A stretch of 64,000 nt of DNA from Symbiodinium sp. CCMP2592 (taxonomy: Eukaryota; Sar; Dinophyceae; Suessiales; Symbiodiniaceae). Positions 1-10,745 of this stretch are shown piece after piece. Numbering within the stretch: position 1 is the stretch's first letter; every line of letters begins with the position of its first letter. The notes below the pieces were generated by a model. That model saw only the letters and a list, made by a program, of their open reading frames with translations, did not search any database and was not told the DNA's origin. The position numbers and the translations under genes are program-made. The stretch is taken from positions 1,297,880 to 1,361,879 of the forward strand of contig CAJNDT010000136.1 in the NCBI GenBank assembly GCA_905221615.1, read 5' to 3'.

Positions 1-126
1 GAGGTGGTTCGTTTGCTCATTGATGCTGGGGCTGACAAGGAAGAGATGGACAGGGAGGGCCAAACAGCTTTGCTACGAGCAGCTGTTGAAGGCCACGTAG
101 AGGTCACCCAGCTGCTTGCAAAGTAA
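1..126 (+). CDS. Ankyrin-repeat protein, C-terminal exon (partial)
   Basis: The window opens inside an open frame of 41 codons ending with TAA at 124-126. It reads as about one and a third ankyrin repeats: VVRLLIDAGAD followed by GQTALLRAAVEGHVEV and a terminal QLLAK. The spacing of the TALLxAAxxGHxEV helix-turn-helix and the LLIDAGAD finger is canonical for the family. Ankyrin repeats are protein-binding scaffolds and are abundant in dinoflagellate genomes; partner and location cannot be told from this fragment. The 5' part lies outside the window, and no splice acceptor is needed before base 1 because the frame is already open. It may be the last exon of a larger ankyrin gene or part of a retrocopied fragment. 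I am confident of the family and less sure that the gene is intact. Confidence 0.75.
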   Translation, partial: EVVRLLIDAGADKEEMDREGQTALLRAAVEGHVEVTQLLAK

Positions 127-775
127 AGCAGCTCGTCTGACGCCTGCCGCGGCTGCCACGAAGAATTCAAAAGCCACCACAGAAGCTTTGCATCAAGCTC
201 CTCTTCACTGAATCATAAGCGCGGTATCTTCCCTCTTTCGAGCTGCGACGGCCGAACACCCAGAAACTCCCATACCATCTAATACCCCCAAACCCTCCAT
301 CTTGATAGAATCCTGCCGAAACCGGGAATACAGACTCGCAAGGTATCTGCGGCTTTAGGGCTTTCGGGATTTAGACGGGGGTCTTGGGCTGTAAGGGGTT
401 TTCGGGTTCTAGAACCCTTACTGCAAGGATGGTTCATGGTACCAATGTTTCCTGGTTTGAAACCTTCAACTGTGATGTGGTTCCAAGCCCAGGTTTGATC
501 GGAAAACACTGGAAACTCCTCCCAAATCCCATGCCCTCGTAAAAAGGTAAGTCCTTTGGCTTCAGTTTAAGTAGGAAATGTCAAGACATGCTAGCTAGCA
601 TCACCCCTCCCCCATCACCATCAAAGAACCTGCAAAGCCCATCCTCACCATCTAAGCGCCTGCTGCTGAATGTGTTGGCAAGGGTCCCGGCTTCGAGCAC
701 TCATGCCCATGCCGAACCCTTTTACCGAATACTCCGGGGCACATGGAGCTGTGTTCAAGGACATGGCCTCGCAAA

Positions 776-1015
776 CCGGCCCTAACCCTGTAACGAGCAA
801 CTGGGCTGAACTTTTAAAGCCCAAAAACCCACAAACCCTCAAGCCCTGCAGCCCTACAACCCTAAGACTTTACATTAAAACCCTAAATGCAATCAAAGAC
901 ACCAAAACCCTGACGCCCCAGAGCCCTGATACCCCAAAGCCCTTCAACCCTCAAAGCCCTAAAACCCTAAACCCTGATACAACCCGAACCGTCACGAAAG
1001 CCTTAAACGCCATTA
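776..1015. repeat. Degenerate telomere-like C-rich tract
   Basis: This is a run of imperfect units built on CAAAACCCT, CAAAGCCCT and CCCTAAA with one strand polarity, for example AGCCCTAAAACCCTAAACCCTGA near 955-980. It looks like a decayed array of the CCCTAAA telomere-type repeat rather than coding DNA, although it gives a long open frame because its units lack stops in one frame. Confidence 0.5.
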
Positions 1016-1920
1016 CACCAAAGCCCTTGATTCGTTACGAGCGCCATGTCCAAGACTGCGACGACTGGCGGAGAGCCACCAGAAAACGATGAGGCCCAGA
1101 GTCCTAAAGGGCATTGAGATTTATTGAGTTTTCGTTTTGTTTGAGATATGCAGTGGGGCTTTTGGAAAGGACAGCTATATCATAGTAGGTTCGTGCACTG
1201 CAATAGTAATTTATGCCCCTGTAATGCAGGGGCGCTGTTACAAACTGTCCAGGCCCCTATATTGTGCAGATTCAGGGTCTTGGGTGCTTTTTGATACGGC
1301 TTCGGAGCTTCGCGGATGCCTGTCATAGTCATAGTCTACCGGTAACAACGGATCTACAGGGATGCGTGACGTTGTGTAGGGTAGGGACTTGGCATTTCAG
1401 GCTGTGTAAGCAGCGTTTTTGAATCATGGTCGTCTTGCAGTTTGCCTGCAGGTAGCAGAGTATAGTAGATGTTCAGAGCATATTTTGTTCTTTTTTGGTA
1501 GATTGCAGGCCCGAGCAGTAGCGAGCCTCTTAGCAGGCGAACCTCTGAACCTCCCACATGAGATGTTCTTTCCAACATCGAAACCTCTTGCGAAGTGCGT
1601 CTCAAGGAGTTGCGAAAGAGCGCGAGAACCAAGCATGAGGGTGGGGCCCAGAAAGGAAACCGCACATTGAACACCGACACTTGCTGGTCCTGAACGCCCC
1701 CAAAACCGAAAAGGCCTAGACCCAAAAATCAAACTCTAGAATCTGAAAAAGTGCAAATCACTTAGTGCCCCGAGGCCACCGCGACGGCTCCTACGCCTAA
1801 GGCGAAGGAGTCCAAAGTGAAAAAGACGCCGAAGGTTGGGGTCGGGGATTTAGGTTTTTGTTCGGGAGGGCTTGGGGTTTTTGTGTTCAGGAGCTTCGGG
1901 GTTCATGCAGATGTCTGAGC

Positions 1921-1951
1921 TATACATACATATATATATATATATATATAC
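1921..1951. repeat. TA microsatellite
   Basis: An alternating TA tract of about ten dinucleotides flanked by TACATACA. It is simple sequence with no coding content. Confidence 0.9.
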
Positions 1952-2654
1952 TTGTACATCTAGATACACACACATAGTCCCTACATAACCGTACTAAATG
2001 GTAGCCAAGTTAATGGGGTTGCTATGCTACTGGTGGCAGCTTCAGGGGCTTCGAGAGCAAGTTGGGCATCGCTGTGGGAGTAGTTGCTTTTACGGGGGAG
2101 AGCCTGAATCGCAACCTACTTGACATACCCTTCTGCAGGGCTCCTTTATACTTGGGGTGTAAGTCTGCCAAAAGGCCTGAGCTCCTTGTGTGATTGCGCG
2201 GGCCGTGAGTACCAATTCAAGCTGTCCTCATCCCGATGTTTGGTTGTCGAACTCGGGTGAGTGCTAAGGTTGACGGCCCTCTCCGCAGTAGATTTATGCC
2301 CTTGATTAAAAGCCCCGCTCCTACTCTTACACAAGACTCTTGGCCTGTTGATCTTTGCAAGCCTTGGAATCCCTTATCAACCCCCTTCCCCCCACTCGAA
2401 ACTCCTAAATCCTGAAACCCTTGAGCCCCACCCCAAAGCTTTAAACTCACGTAGTTCAGCACTCTTAGTCCTTTGTAATGCCCTTATAGTACCTTTGTTA
2501 CCTTTATAGTGCCCTAAAAAAGTGCCCTTATAGCCCCCTTTCTGAGAACCCCGTCTTTACACGCGCGAAACCGAGGCTCGGACCGAGGCCGATAGCGGTC
2601 TTGCCAACACGGTGCAGGCGCAGGCGAAGCAGCTGGCGGCGCAGGCCAGCGACG

Positions 2655-2680
2655 TTTTAGGGTTTAGGGTTTAGGGTTTT
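2655..2680. repeat. Short interstitial TTTAGGG tract
   Basis: Three near-perfect TTTAGGG units, the telomere-type heptamer, stand within otherwise non-repetitive GC-rich DNA. Confidence 0.8.
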
Positions 2681-2920
2681 GCCCCTGTTAGGGGTTGTGT
2701 GGAGGGCCCCTGGACCTTCAGGGTTGATAGATTTTGGGACGTAGAGGCTTCAGAGTCCTGGGATTCAGGGTGTGTGGCTGGGAGATGTTGTGGGTTCCTG
2801 TGGAATTTCGATGAAAGTTGAAATACTTCGAATTCAACGCGCAGCTTGAAGCAGAGTTTCAGGAAATGAGGGAATGAGATGTAGCAATAGTAAGAGCTGT
2901 ATGAACCTGCCCTTACTTAC

Positions 2921-3047
2921 TGAACCCTCATAGAACCCTTGTAGACCCTTGTAGAACCCTTATAGATCCCTTGTAGAACCCTTATAGAGCCTTTATAGAT
3001 CCCTTACAGAACCCTTGTAGAACCCTTGTAGAGCCCTTATAGAGCCC
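2921..3047. repeat. Minisatellite of AACCCTTGTAG / AACCCTTATAG units
   Basis: About ten tandem imperfect units of 11-13 bp alternate between AACCCTTGTAG, AACCCTTATAGA and AGCCCTTATAG. A looser relative of the same unit (CCCTTATAG, CCTTTATAG) occurs at about 2480-2540. It resembles a diverged telomere-like heptamer that has expanded as a longer unit. Confidence 0.85.
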
Positions 3048-3827
3048 AAAGAGGCTCCTCATCTTGACCTTTTCAGAAGCCCCATTGAGGCGGAGGCCGG
3101 AGCAAAGAATTTTGAAACGGACGGCCTCCGCCATGTACTATAGGGGCCTTACAAATTACCTATACTATGTTGGTGGTTGCTTCTTATAGGTATAGTATAA
3201 TGAACCCCAAAACTCTATTGCAAAAATTGAGGCCCCAATGTTAGAGAATTTCTCTTCTGGAGACAAGACAAAGGATGCAGCAGTGCTGAAAGTAGGTATC
3301 TACTGCGTTCCAAAGCCACCTAAATTGTCATAAGCCTCGACAGAGCCTACTGAAACTTTTGCCGTTCCTCGCACCTTTCCGCTTTGGGAAGCATGAAGGC
3401 TGAGCAGCTGGAGGCGCAGAGCCAACAGCTCTCAACACAGGCACCTTGGGCTTAGGGTTTCGGGTTTAGGGTTAACCTTGGGCCTTGTTAACGATGCTAG
3501 CTTCAATAAAGCATGAGGCTTTCCTGGTTAACTTGCGCCAAGTTCCTCACACCCAATACACCCCCCTGTACAAACCATAAAGCTTCCTGAACCTGCTGAA
3601 ACAAAAACCAAACGACGGCAACTTACAAGGGAGGTTGCTGAAGGGCGTTGTGCTCCCCTGAACCTCATGCTAGCCTTGAGTTGTGGAACTTGAAGACGAG
3701 TTCCTTACCCAAGTATGTACCCTGGGCTTCGTATAGCAATCCCGTTAGGGAGCGATTTAGCCTTTTTCCCATGACAGCGTTCTACTCTAAAGACGATACT
3801 ATGCCCTTAAGCCATGTTCCATTAAAG

Positions 3828-3900
3828 GCCGAGCTTCTGTCCCGACAAGATCTCCGCATGCAGCAGCTAGAGCAGCGCTTGGAGCGACTACTGGAGCAAG
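3828..3900 (+). CDS. Exon: coiled coil of the multipass protein
   Basis: The acceptor is AAAG|GCC and the donor GCAAG|GTTGCT. The exon gives 24 codons plus one base (phase 1) and encodes a leucine/arginine heptad-like coiled coil. The next acceptor, CACCAG|GT at 4027, supplies the two bases needed to complete a Gly codon. Confidence 0.6.
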
Positions 3901-6489
3901 GTTGCTGGAGGGCAAATCGGGGACTTAGGTGCCTTAGGACTTTGGAGGGTTTACGGTTTAAGGCTCGAAGGTTTAGGGGCTTAGAACGAGCCATGCTGGT
4001 TTTGAGGCCTCTGCGTCTTGCACCAGGTGCTCGTAGCGTCGTCGCGGAGGTCATGGAAGATGTTCAGGCGAATGACGTGGTGGAGGTGAAGCTTGTTGCT
4101 GCCCCGCCGGCCGATGAGGACGAGATGCACGATGGTGTAGCTCTGTACGAGTTTGATCAGTCGATATGGGATGCTGCTCTCCTCCTCTTCTTCAACAATG
4201 CTACGACGCCGGTGGACAGGGCGGTCTTGATTGTTGGCTTTCTCCTGAACTTGGCTTTGCAAATAGCCCTGCTGCTTACGGTCACGATGATACTGCTGGA
4301 GAATCCATACACGCATCAAACCGTCAAGGAAATGCTGACTTGGCGGGTTGGAGCTCACACGGCCGCAAATTTCGATGACACTGCCGGCAAGAGCCTTTTG
4401 AGGCGACTCTGCAACCAGGAGCTCTGGTCTTACGAGCAAGCAGAGTTCAAGCTAATGTACGACTACTTGTACCAGGCTGGCAGCTATTTTTTTCAGTATT
4501 AATACCTTCATATGTTATTGACCCTTATTATCATGTTTGTTACTATCTAGAGGCGACGACGATGACGATTGTTGTTATTGTTGTTATGACATCGGAAACT
4601 TTCGCAAGGTATTGGCCCCGCTTGAAAGCCACATTCCGACCGAATCGTCAACTCGAGTCTCAACGGCTTTGTCCCTATATCCTAAACCCTACAGACCCTA
4701 AGAGATGGAACCTCAACCGTTTTCCCAAGTCCGACTGGAGGAACTTGACCAAGAAGCCCTGTGAGGACCAGGAAAGTTCTTGTTCATGGTATTCCTACAT
4801 GTGGAAAAGGGGCGAGGAGGGGGTTTGTTAAGCGTTAGTATACCCAACAAACCGCGTTTCAATTACGCAACCCCACCCCCTCCACCCCCCCCCCCCGCGC
4901 GGCAGTATCTGAAAGCGTATCCCCACAGCTCGTGACTTTCAACTCTCCGCCTGAAGGGCCATGAACCTACTGAGTAGAGTATCAGCCAGGGTGCTTAGCC
5001 GCATACGCAGTATCGAACAAAGGGACCCCACCGACCCTCATGAAGCCTTAGGGCCTTGAACCCTTGAACAGGCCCCTTAACCCAGAGGTCGTTCCAGGTT
5101 ATATCTTGAGCTCTCTGGCCATCATCATGTGGATCCTCACTGTGATGGTCGAGCTCCTTGAACACTATAGTTACTGTTGCTATTGCTATTGTTTGTCGTA
5201 CAATGCTGATGATGGTGATGATAATGATGATGGCGGCTTTACTAGCAGTAGTCATAGTAATAATGGTAGTTGTTGTTGTTGCTGTTGTTGTTGTTGGTGG
5301 TGGTGGTGTTGGTGTTGTATGCTTCTCGAACTGATAAATCCGTAATAGACATCACCGTCTTGCGTCGAGAGCACTCCCGAAGGAAGCCTCCCGAAGTCAT
5401 AGGAGATGGACGGGCTTGTCATGGAGAAGGGACATCCGCAAGGGCTTATCATGGCAGATAACGTAAACCCTAGACACGATTCCCTGCAGCTTGCATCATG
5501 GATCTGGTTCAAGCCCAGGTTCCGGCGCTGTACAGAGCAGGCCCTTGCAGTCATCCACCTCCCTGCAATCTCCCCGCAACAGTCCGCGGCTGTCCACCAC
5601 CGAGCCGCTTAGGCTTCGATTTGTTTGGTGCTGTCTCATGGCTCAGGGCCTTCAAAATTCAGGGATTCCCACCTTTCGTGAAAAAATGCAGGAAGGCTGT
5701 TTGCGGACTGGAGCTGCCAGGTTTGGGGTTTGCTTAGGTTTTCATCTTAAAACCAGGATTTCCCCTTGATCAAAACCTGAACCGAAGACCCCCCCCGAAA
5801 AGAAGCACCCAAAGCACCATGCACGAGAAAAGCAGCCACGACTGTGTATGTTTCAGATAACTCCAGTGGTATTCTACAACTAGGTAGGTAGAACTTGGGA
5901 GAGCCATTGAAGCCCTGAACTTCAAAAAACGGGCTCTGAATTCTAAATGTAACTTCAGGGTACGCCTGGATAGGCTAGGGTGAGATACAGAGGTTAGGGA
6001 TTGCATTTCGTGCAGTTCGTACTCGGGTCCTTGTTTAGAGCCTATAGCGAGCGATCCAGTCCGCCCTGCAAAGGATGGAAGGATAGCCATACAAGGCATA
6101 CAGCCCACGAAGCGATGTCTGGCGCTGATCATGCTAAGCCTCCCGCGGATCGCCGTGATGCTCTGGATGGCCTTGTTCGGCTGCCAATACCTGGCAGCTT
6201 GTCTCAGGGTGTGAGGGCCCAAGAGACCGCAACAGACCCCAAACATAGGATTGACCACTGTTCAGCATGTTGACAGGTTGTTCACTGTGTGCCATCGATA
6301 TGGGTTTGGTGAACATGGACAAGCCTATCCTCGTCACGAAGAAAAACCCCAAGACTGTGTTCTGCATATGAACCAACCTGCAAGCTTGCCCTCATCTCAG
6401 GCACAGACGGTCAGCCTTGAGAATATTGTGCTGAACGCAGTGGGCCTGGCATTCATAATGGACGTGGATGAGCTAATCGAAGCTGGGCT
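3828..6489 (+). CDS. Multipass membrane protein, five internal exons (gene partial at both ends)
   Basis: Five exons join in phase: 3828-3900, 4027-4479, 5098-5169, 6096-6196 and 6401-about 6489. The first encodes a coiled coil (LSRQDLRMQQLEQRLERLLE). The second has an acidic stretch, a WDAALLLF segment and a first membrane helix (VLIVGFLLNLALQIALLL), then a soluble loop ending MYDYLYQAG. The third is a helix (LSSLAIIMWILTVMVEL), the fourth another (MLSLPRIAVMLWMALFG), and the fifth carries ENIVLNAVGLAFIMDVDEL. That last motif (LxLNAVALxF followed by DEL) recurs in a large set of dinoflagellate channel-like membrane proteins as I remember them; the biochemical function is unknown to me. Two introns use GC donors. 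Start codon, stop codon and the loop between exons 3 and 4 are not resolved. Confidence 0.65.
4027..4479 (+). CDS. Exon: acidic region, first membrane helix and loop
   Basis: This is the largest exon of the gene, 150 codons plus two flanking partial codons. It runs from ARSVVAEVMEDV through one clear membrane helix to LMYDYLYQAG. The unspliced frame would stop at 4500 after SYFFQY. A GC donor at 4480 instead joins GCT G to the acceptor at 5098 and continues straight into the next membrane helix, so the GC-AG reading is preferred. Confidence 0.65.
5098..5169 (+). CDS. Exon: second membrane helix
   Basis: The acceptor GTTCCAG|GT completes Gly, then YILSSLAIIMWILTVMVELLEHY forms a hydrophobic helix with a Trp and a terminal Glu. 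The donor is TATA|GTTACT (phase 1), which fits the acceptor at 6096. Confidence 0.55.
5205..5318. repeat. Trinucleotide-rich tract (TGA, GTT, GGT)
   Basis: A compound trinucleotide microsatellite lies inside the intron after exon 3: TGATGG units, then GTT and GGT runs. It generates open frames of poly-Cys, poly-Gln and poly-Trp type, which are artefacts. Confidence 0.85.
6096..6196 (+). CDS. Exon: third membrane helix
   Basis: The acceptor ACAAG|GC is followed by IQPTKRCLALIMLSLPRIAV and a strongly hydrophobic end, MLWMALFGCQYLA. The exon ends in phase 0 at a GC donor (CTGGCA|GCTTGT) and joins the acceptor CTCAG|GCA at 6401. It is 33 codons plus two bases. Confidence 0.6.
6401..6489 (+). CDS. 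Exon: LNAVGLAF...DEL motif
   Basis: Starting in phase 0 this exon reads AQTVSLENIVLNAVGLAF and then IMDVDELIEAGL. The 3' boundary is uncertain: a GC donor at 6487 or a GT donor at 6490 both fit. Exons further downstream were not recognised before the next gene. Confidence 0.55.
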
Positions 6490-8222
6490 GTGTCTGGGGT
6501 TCAGTCGGGTAGGGTCGCTCTTAGGCTGAGGAAGATCGGCATTCGTTTCGCTGGTCCTGCAGGACTTGAATTTGGTTTAGAAGTGGCTTCTCGCTACTTT
6601 CCGGCCTCGACTGCACCATACCTCCCTATTCAGTCAGCTCGGCCTCAATCACACACACATCCTGTACTGCCATAACCTACTCTTCACAGGCTCAAGCTCG
6701 AAAACCTGTCACAGACTCGAGTGTAGGTCTTTGGTGCTTTGGGCCTTTCGAGTTCGGGCTGAGAGCTCCCACCAAGTCCAAAAAGGGGTGCTGCAATGCC
6801 AGCGTGTTTCAGCCTCGCTCGTTATTGAGACTCTTGAATTCACTTCTCAATGTCCTCGATAGAAGTTTCCATTCTGCGAGAGACCAGTACAGTGGCGGCC
6901 TTGGTAGATCGAGGCCTTCTCCCCTGGAATCTCCCAGGTGGTCTCGACTCATCAGGTTGTCTGCTCAACATTCGCAAGTCGATTTTCCAACATCGAACCA
7001 TCATCGACAAGCGGCAAGACATTGTAAAGCGCACATGTACATAATGGTTACAGCGAGAGAGACGGAGGGAGGGAGAGGCAGAGACAGAGACAGATAGATG
7101 CCCGTTAAACTTGCGACGAGCCTGGAACTTAGGCACACGTGCTCCTGACGGAACAGCTGCGATCTATGCTCCCTCGAATTGAACCGATGCGATGTGGACA
7201 GAACCTTGATGTCTGTTAGCCTTTTAGGGGATTTCAGGGATATTCCTGACTTTCGGATGTGGATCCGTGAGATACTTCTTCATCAGGGTTAATTGATTTT
7301 AAGATGGCTTGTGGTTTTTTTTGGAGACGTTTTTGGTGATGTTTTCTACTGTAGATTCGCTCGAACGGCTTGGAGTGTTCTGAGAGGTGTGCAAGGACCT
7401 GAAGAACAAGCATTTCCCTTCTTAGAGCACCTCTGCAGCGTTGCCATTGCACACTTGCTCTCCCTTCCTCCGGAGCCAGCAATTCTTTCGAGAGAAGTTG
7501 AGAGTTCATTGAACCCTATTCCTTCGACCCTGCAATGATACATAATACGTCCTGCATACTATATAATGTATCATATCAAATTCTACACCGTGGCCTTTCG
7601 CCTCTTCAGGTCTTAGGGACTCCAACGGAGCTCCCCCACTTCTTCCCCGCTTGCGGCTTCAGGTCCTCCGGGAAGTCGGTATCCATCTGCCCTCCCGTGA
7701 AAGACGTGACTCGCTACGTCATCACCACTGGCACCTTTGGCGGCAGTTTCCCCCCCGCGTGTTTTCTGAAGCGATGCATGCAACGATACACTCAAAATTG
7801 TTGTTGTCCAGATGGAGCACAACAAGTGCAGGCGGCTTCTGCTGATGCTCGTTGCTCAAGATCATGTCGGAGACCACCGGTTATTGTGGAAAAAACCTTG
7901 AGCTCGATAAGCCTGAAGCCTACGACTTAAGCCCTCACTGGACGATGCCGGAAAACGGCTCCCTAAACCCTAAATCTTCAGCGCAGTTTTCTGCAAGTCT
8001 TATGCACGGCGTGCGCCCACAGAGACAAAAAGAAGTTTTAGATATTTCCGATACAGCCAACCAGCAGGATCAATGTTATGTTAATTCGTATTCCTGTTTT
8101 TATTGGGGCTCTCAATACGGTACACTTATGTCGACAAGGGCAGTTAAACAACGTACCCCTAGAATGATTCGGGCCCCTAGTTGAGGTTCTCGTATAACTT
8201 GAAGCAAGCCCACACCTGGGCC
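6490..8222. other. No exon confidently placed
   Basis: This stretch should contain the rest of the multipass gene and then intergenic DNA. An open frame at 7535-7930 and a short hydrophobic string near 7830 are possible but unsupported. There is a GAGAGACGGAGGGA-type purine run near 7050-7095. Confidence 0.4.
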
Positions 8223-9734
8223 ATGCGATGGCTCTCCGGTTTGCTTGCTGCAAGCCTGGCGTCACTCCAGGCTGCTCAGGAAGGGGCCGTCTCTTGCATG
8301 ATGCGTCAGCGCCTGGTTTGCACAAACAAGCAGCAGCTGCAGCAGCAAGAGTCCTTGTAGGGCTGAGCTCTGCAGTCGGCATTATCTCAGCCTCAGCAGT
8401 GTTGCTACTGGGTTCTGAGACATTCGTGTTTACCTAGTTCAAGCCGAGCTCAGGTGCCTTCCACAAGACACATCCGTCGCTGGAGGCATCGGAGGACAGA
8501 GGCTATGCTACACCCTGGCCAGTGGAGGGAAGGAGATGAAGGAAGCGTTTGCTAGATGTGTCGATCCACTCTTCCCGGCCTGCAGCCCCTGCCAGACCTC
8601 GCCTCCCTGCGAAAGCTTCTGTGAGGCAGAAGTCTTTATTGAGCCTGGGTCACCCAATTGGTAGTATCCTTTCACCCGCTTCTTTGTGCTGGTTTTTTCG
8701 CAAAATTCAGGGGGGAAAGCACACATTTCTCTTCCCAGGAGCAGCCTCTTGGGTCCATGTGCCACCTGGACAACGAGTGCGGAGGCGATCCTTTGGCCGC
8801 CTGCCACTTCGGCATCTGCCGCCGCGTGCTTTGGGCGGGGCAGAAGTGCGAAGAGGACCACTTGGAGGTTACAAGTAGGGTAGCTCTTATTGTAACTCCT
8901 ATCGGCGGACTTATAAACCCCACTTAGAAATGCCCATGAAACTCCAAAAAGGGCCTGGGCCGCGACATCTGCATCTATGGCGGCGAGAGATGTGTCAATG
9001 GACGGTGCCTGGGTTTCGGGACCAACGTGCCTTGTTGGGATGGCTATCAAGAAGGACGAGACCTGGATTGTCAGAAGGGTTGGTACTGCCTGAGAGCCGT
9101 CTGCGTACCACAGCTCCCACGCTCCCACAGCTGCCGCGGAGAGCATCCGCACGAGTGCCTGCAGGGCCACCTTTGTAATTTGGCAACGACTCCGAGTCTT
9201 TGTGTTATGGAGTACTCTTTGGAGCCCGGCGCTGCCAGCAGCGATGGCCGCCTCTGCAAATCCTCACATTTGGACACTCGAACCATGGAATGCGCGGAGG
9301 TGCCACTCTACGACAGCAGCGGTGGCGAGTGCACGTCGCCAGCCAGCTGCGTGCGCGCTGATGGCACAACGGGCGAGTGCAAGTGCAAGCGCTGGTGGGA
9401 CGGCGTGAGTTTGCCAGGCTACTGTGAGCTCTTGGTTCCTGACCTGCAAAGGCCTTCCTTTGCTGAGTTCAGGCGCTACGCTTTGCAAGGCTGCCATCAC
9501 GACTGGCCCGAGGCGCGCTGTGCTGCGGAGCTTGACAAGCTTGGTCTACTGGAGCTGGTGAATCGTGAGAGACAAGCAACGGCAGACCCAACCCGCAATG
9601 TCCCCGAGTGTGCCCAGGATATCATTCCTCTGGTGGTGGTGGTCTCCGCTTCTCCTCCTGTTCCGGGCCTCCTGCCGCCTCCACTGCTCGGCCTCCTGCT
9701 GCCGATTGCTTGCTCTTGCTTTCTTGCCAGTTAA
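8223..9734 (+). CDS. Secreted or surface-anchored Cys-rich protein (four exons, complete)
   Basis: Exons 8223-8356, 8454-8648, 8711-8867 and 8952-9734 join in phase to 1,269 nt, or 422 aa plus TAA. The ATG at 8223 opens a classic signal peptide (MRWLSGLLAASLASLQAA). The body is Cys-rich with regular pairs, for example MCHLDNECGG..CHFGICRR, CIYGGERCVNGRC and GECKCKRWW, a pattern like Dickkopf-N or EGF-type small disulfide modules. The end (DIIPLVVVVSAS then LLPPPLLGLLLPIACSCF) is hydrophobic, suggesting a GPI signal or a C-terminal helix. Introns are short (62-97 nt) with GT-AG borders. An alternative donor for exon 2 at 8661 keeps the frame and adds four residues. Ligand and role are unknown. 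Confidence 0.75.
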
Positions 9735-10451
9735 ACACCACTGATCCAGGTGTCTTGCTGGGACTCCGGAGATTTGAACCGAGGGCCTGCGACCTTTTGT
9801 TCGGATCCTCCGGGAGCAGTTCCCAGAGTAGAGCAGCTGTGAGCTGGACTGGGGGCGAGACCCTGCGACGGAAGCCACCAACTTGCACCACCATCGAGAC
9901 AAGGTCAGCGTCAGACTGCTCAGAAGGACGAGAGCTCGACTGTCTCAGAAACCGCCCCCGGGCACGGCGGGCGATCTCGGTCGGAAGCGCAGCTCAGGGC
10001 ATCGATCCCTTGCTGGAATCGGCTTTAGGAAAGCAGCGGCCAAGCGAAGCATCGAACCAGTGCTTGAAGTGGGATCCGAACCTGCCCCGGGAATGAAAAC
10101 GATCGCAAGCCATCAAGACCCCACGCCCAAGTGACTCCTAAAACCCGAAACCCCAAGGCTTAAAACCCAAATCTAACATGCTTGACACGATAAAGGACCT
10201 GAGCCCACAACCCTAACGACTCAAAAGCAACTATCTTCACCTGGACCCCCGAACTACCTTTTCTTGGTCCCTTGAAACAGGAAGAAGCCCTTTAACCAAT
10301 CTTCCAACCAACTCCTAAGATGCCCAGTACTTCCCTGATTCCCTTTTTGTAGTCCTAGGTTCCAATACAGTACCAAAAAGGGAGCCCTTTTTATTCCCAG
10401 GTTACTTGGCATCCTAGACACCCTAAGACCCTAAAGACCTAAAGCCCCAAA

Positions 10452-10505
10452 TTCTTTGGGGTAGTATAGTCCCGACATAATCCCCATCTAACCAAAAAGG
10501 TTAAC
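10452..10505. repeat. Dispersed repeat, copy 1
   Basis: The core TTCTTTGGGGTAGTATAGTC, then AACCAAAAAGGTTAA, recurs 240 bp downstream at 10692-10745 in the same orientation with about 80% identity by eye. Confidence 0.7.
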
Positions 10506-10691
10506 CAAGTAGGACTCTCTTCAGGTTTGATCATCTTGGCCTTCAACCTTTGGCTTGTCCCTTTTGACGCGAACGTGCGGGGTGCTGCCATGGCTCTGTG
10601 CGGCGGCTTCCAGGAGAGCCCTCAGAACTTCGGGGAGCCCTTGGTTTCGGTTTTGAACTAATCCTAGTAGTGGAGTATACGGAACCTTTAA

Positions 10692-10745
10692 CCCTCTTTG
10701 GGTAGTATAGCCCCTATAGAATCCCTATATAACCAAAAGGTTAAG
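10692..10745. repeat. Dispersed repeat, copy 2
   Basis: This copy reads CTCTTTGGGTAGTATAGCCC and ends AACCAAAAGGTTAAG. It is the partner of 10452-10505; both carry the palindromic end AACC-A(n)-GGTTAA. Confidence 0.7.

Larger units (their letters stand above)
127..3827. other. Intergenic stretch, no gene supported
   Basis: I see no convincing exon. Open frames here (for example 670-1092 and 1354-1725) are low-complexity translations of C-rich telomere-like sequence or shadows of each other. The stretch holds degenerate CCCTAAA-like tracts, a TA microsatellite, a short TTTAGGG run near 2655-2680 and a minisatellite at 2921-3047. The 5' exons of the gene that begins by 3828 probably lie in its last part but could not be placed. 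Confidence 0.5.

Noticed and set aside
670-1092. 140-codon Pro/Thr/Lys-rich frame
   Set aside because: It is the translation of a degenerate CCCTAAA-like tract that happens to lack stops.
9740-9860. tRNA-like B box on the minus strand (GGTTCAAATCT)
   Set aside because: The sequence around it does not fold into a T arm or acceptor stem: only two of five T-stem pairs form and no matching A box is at the right distance.
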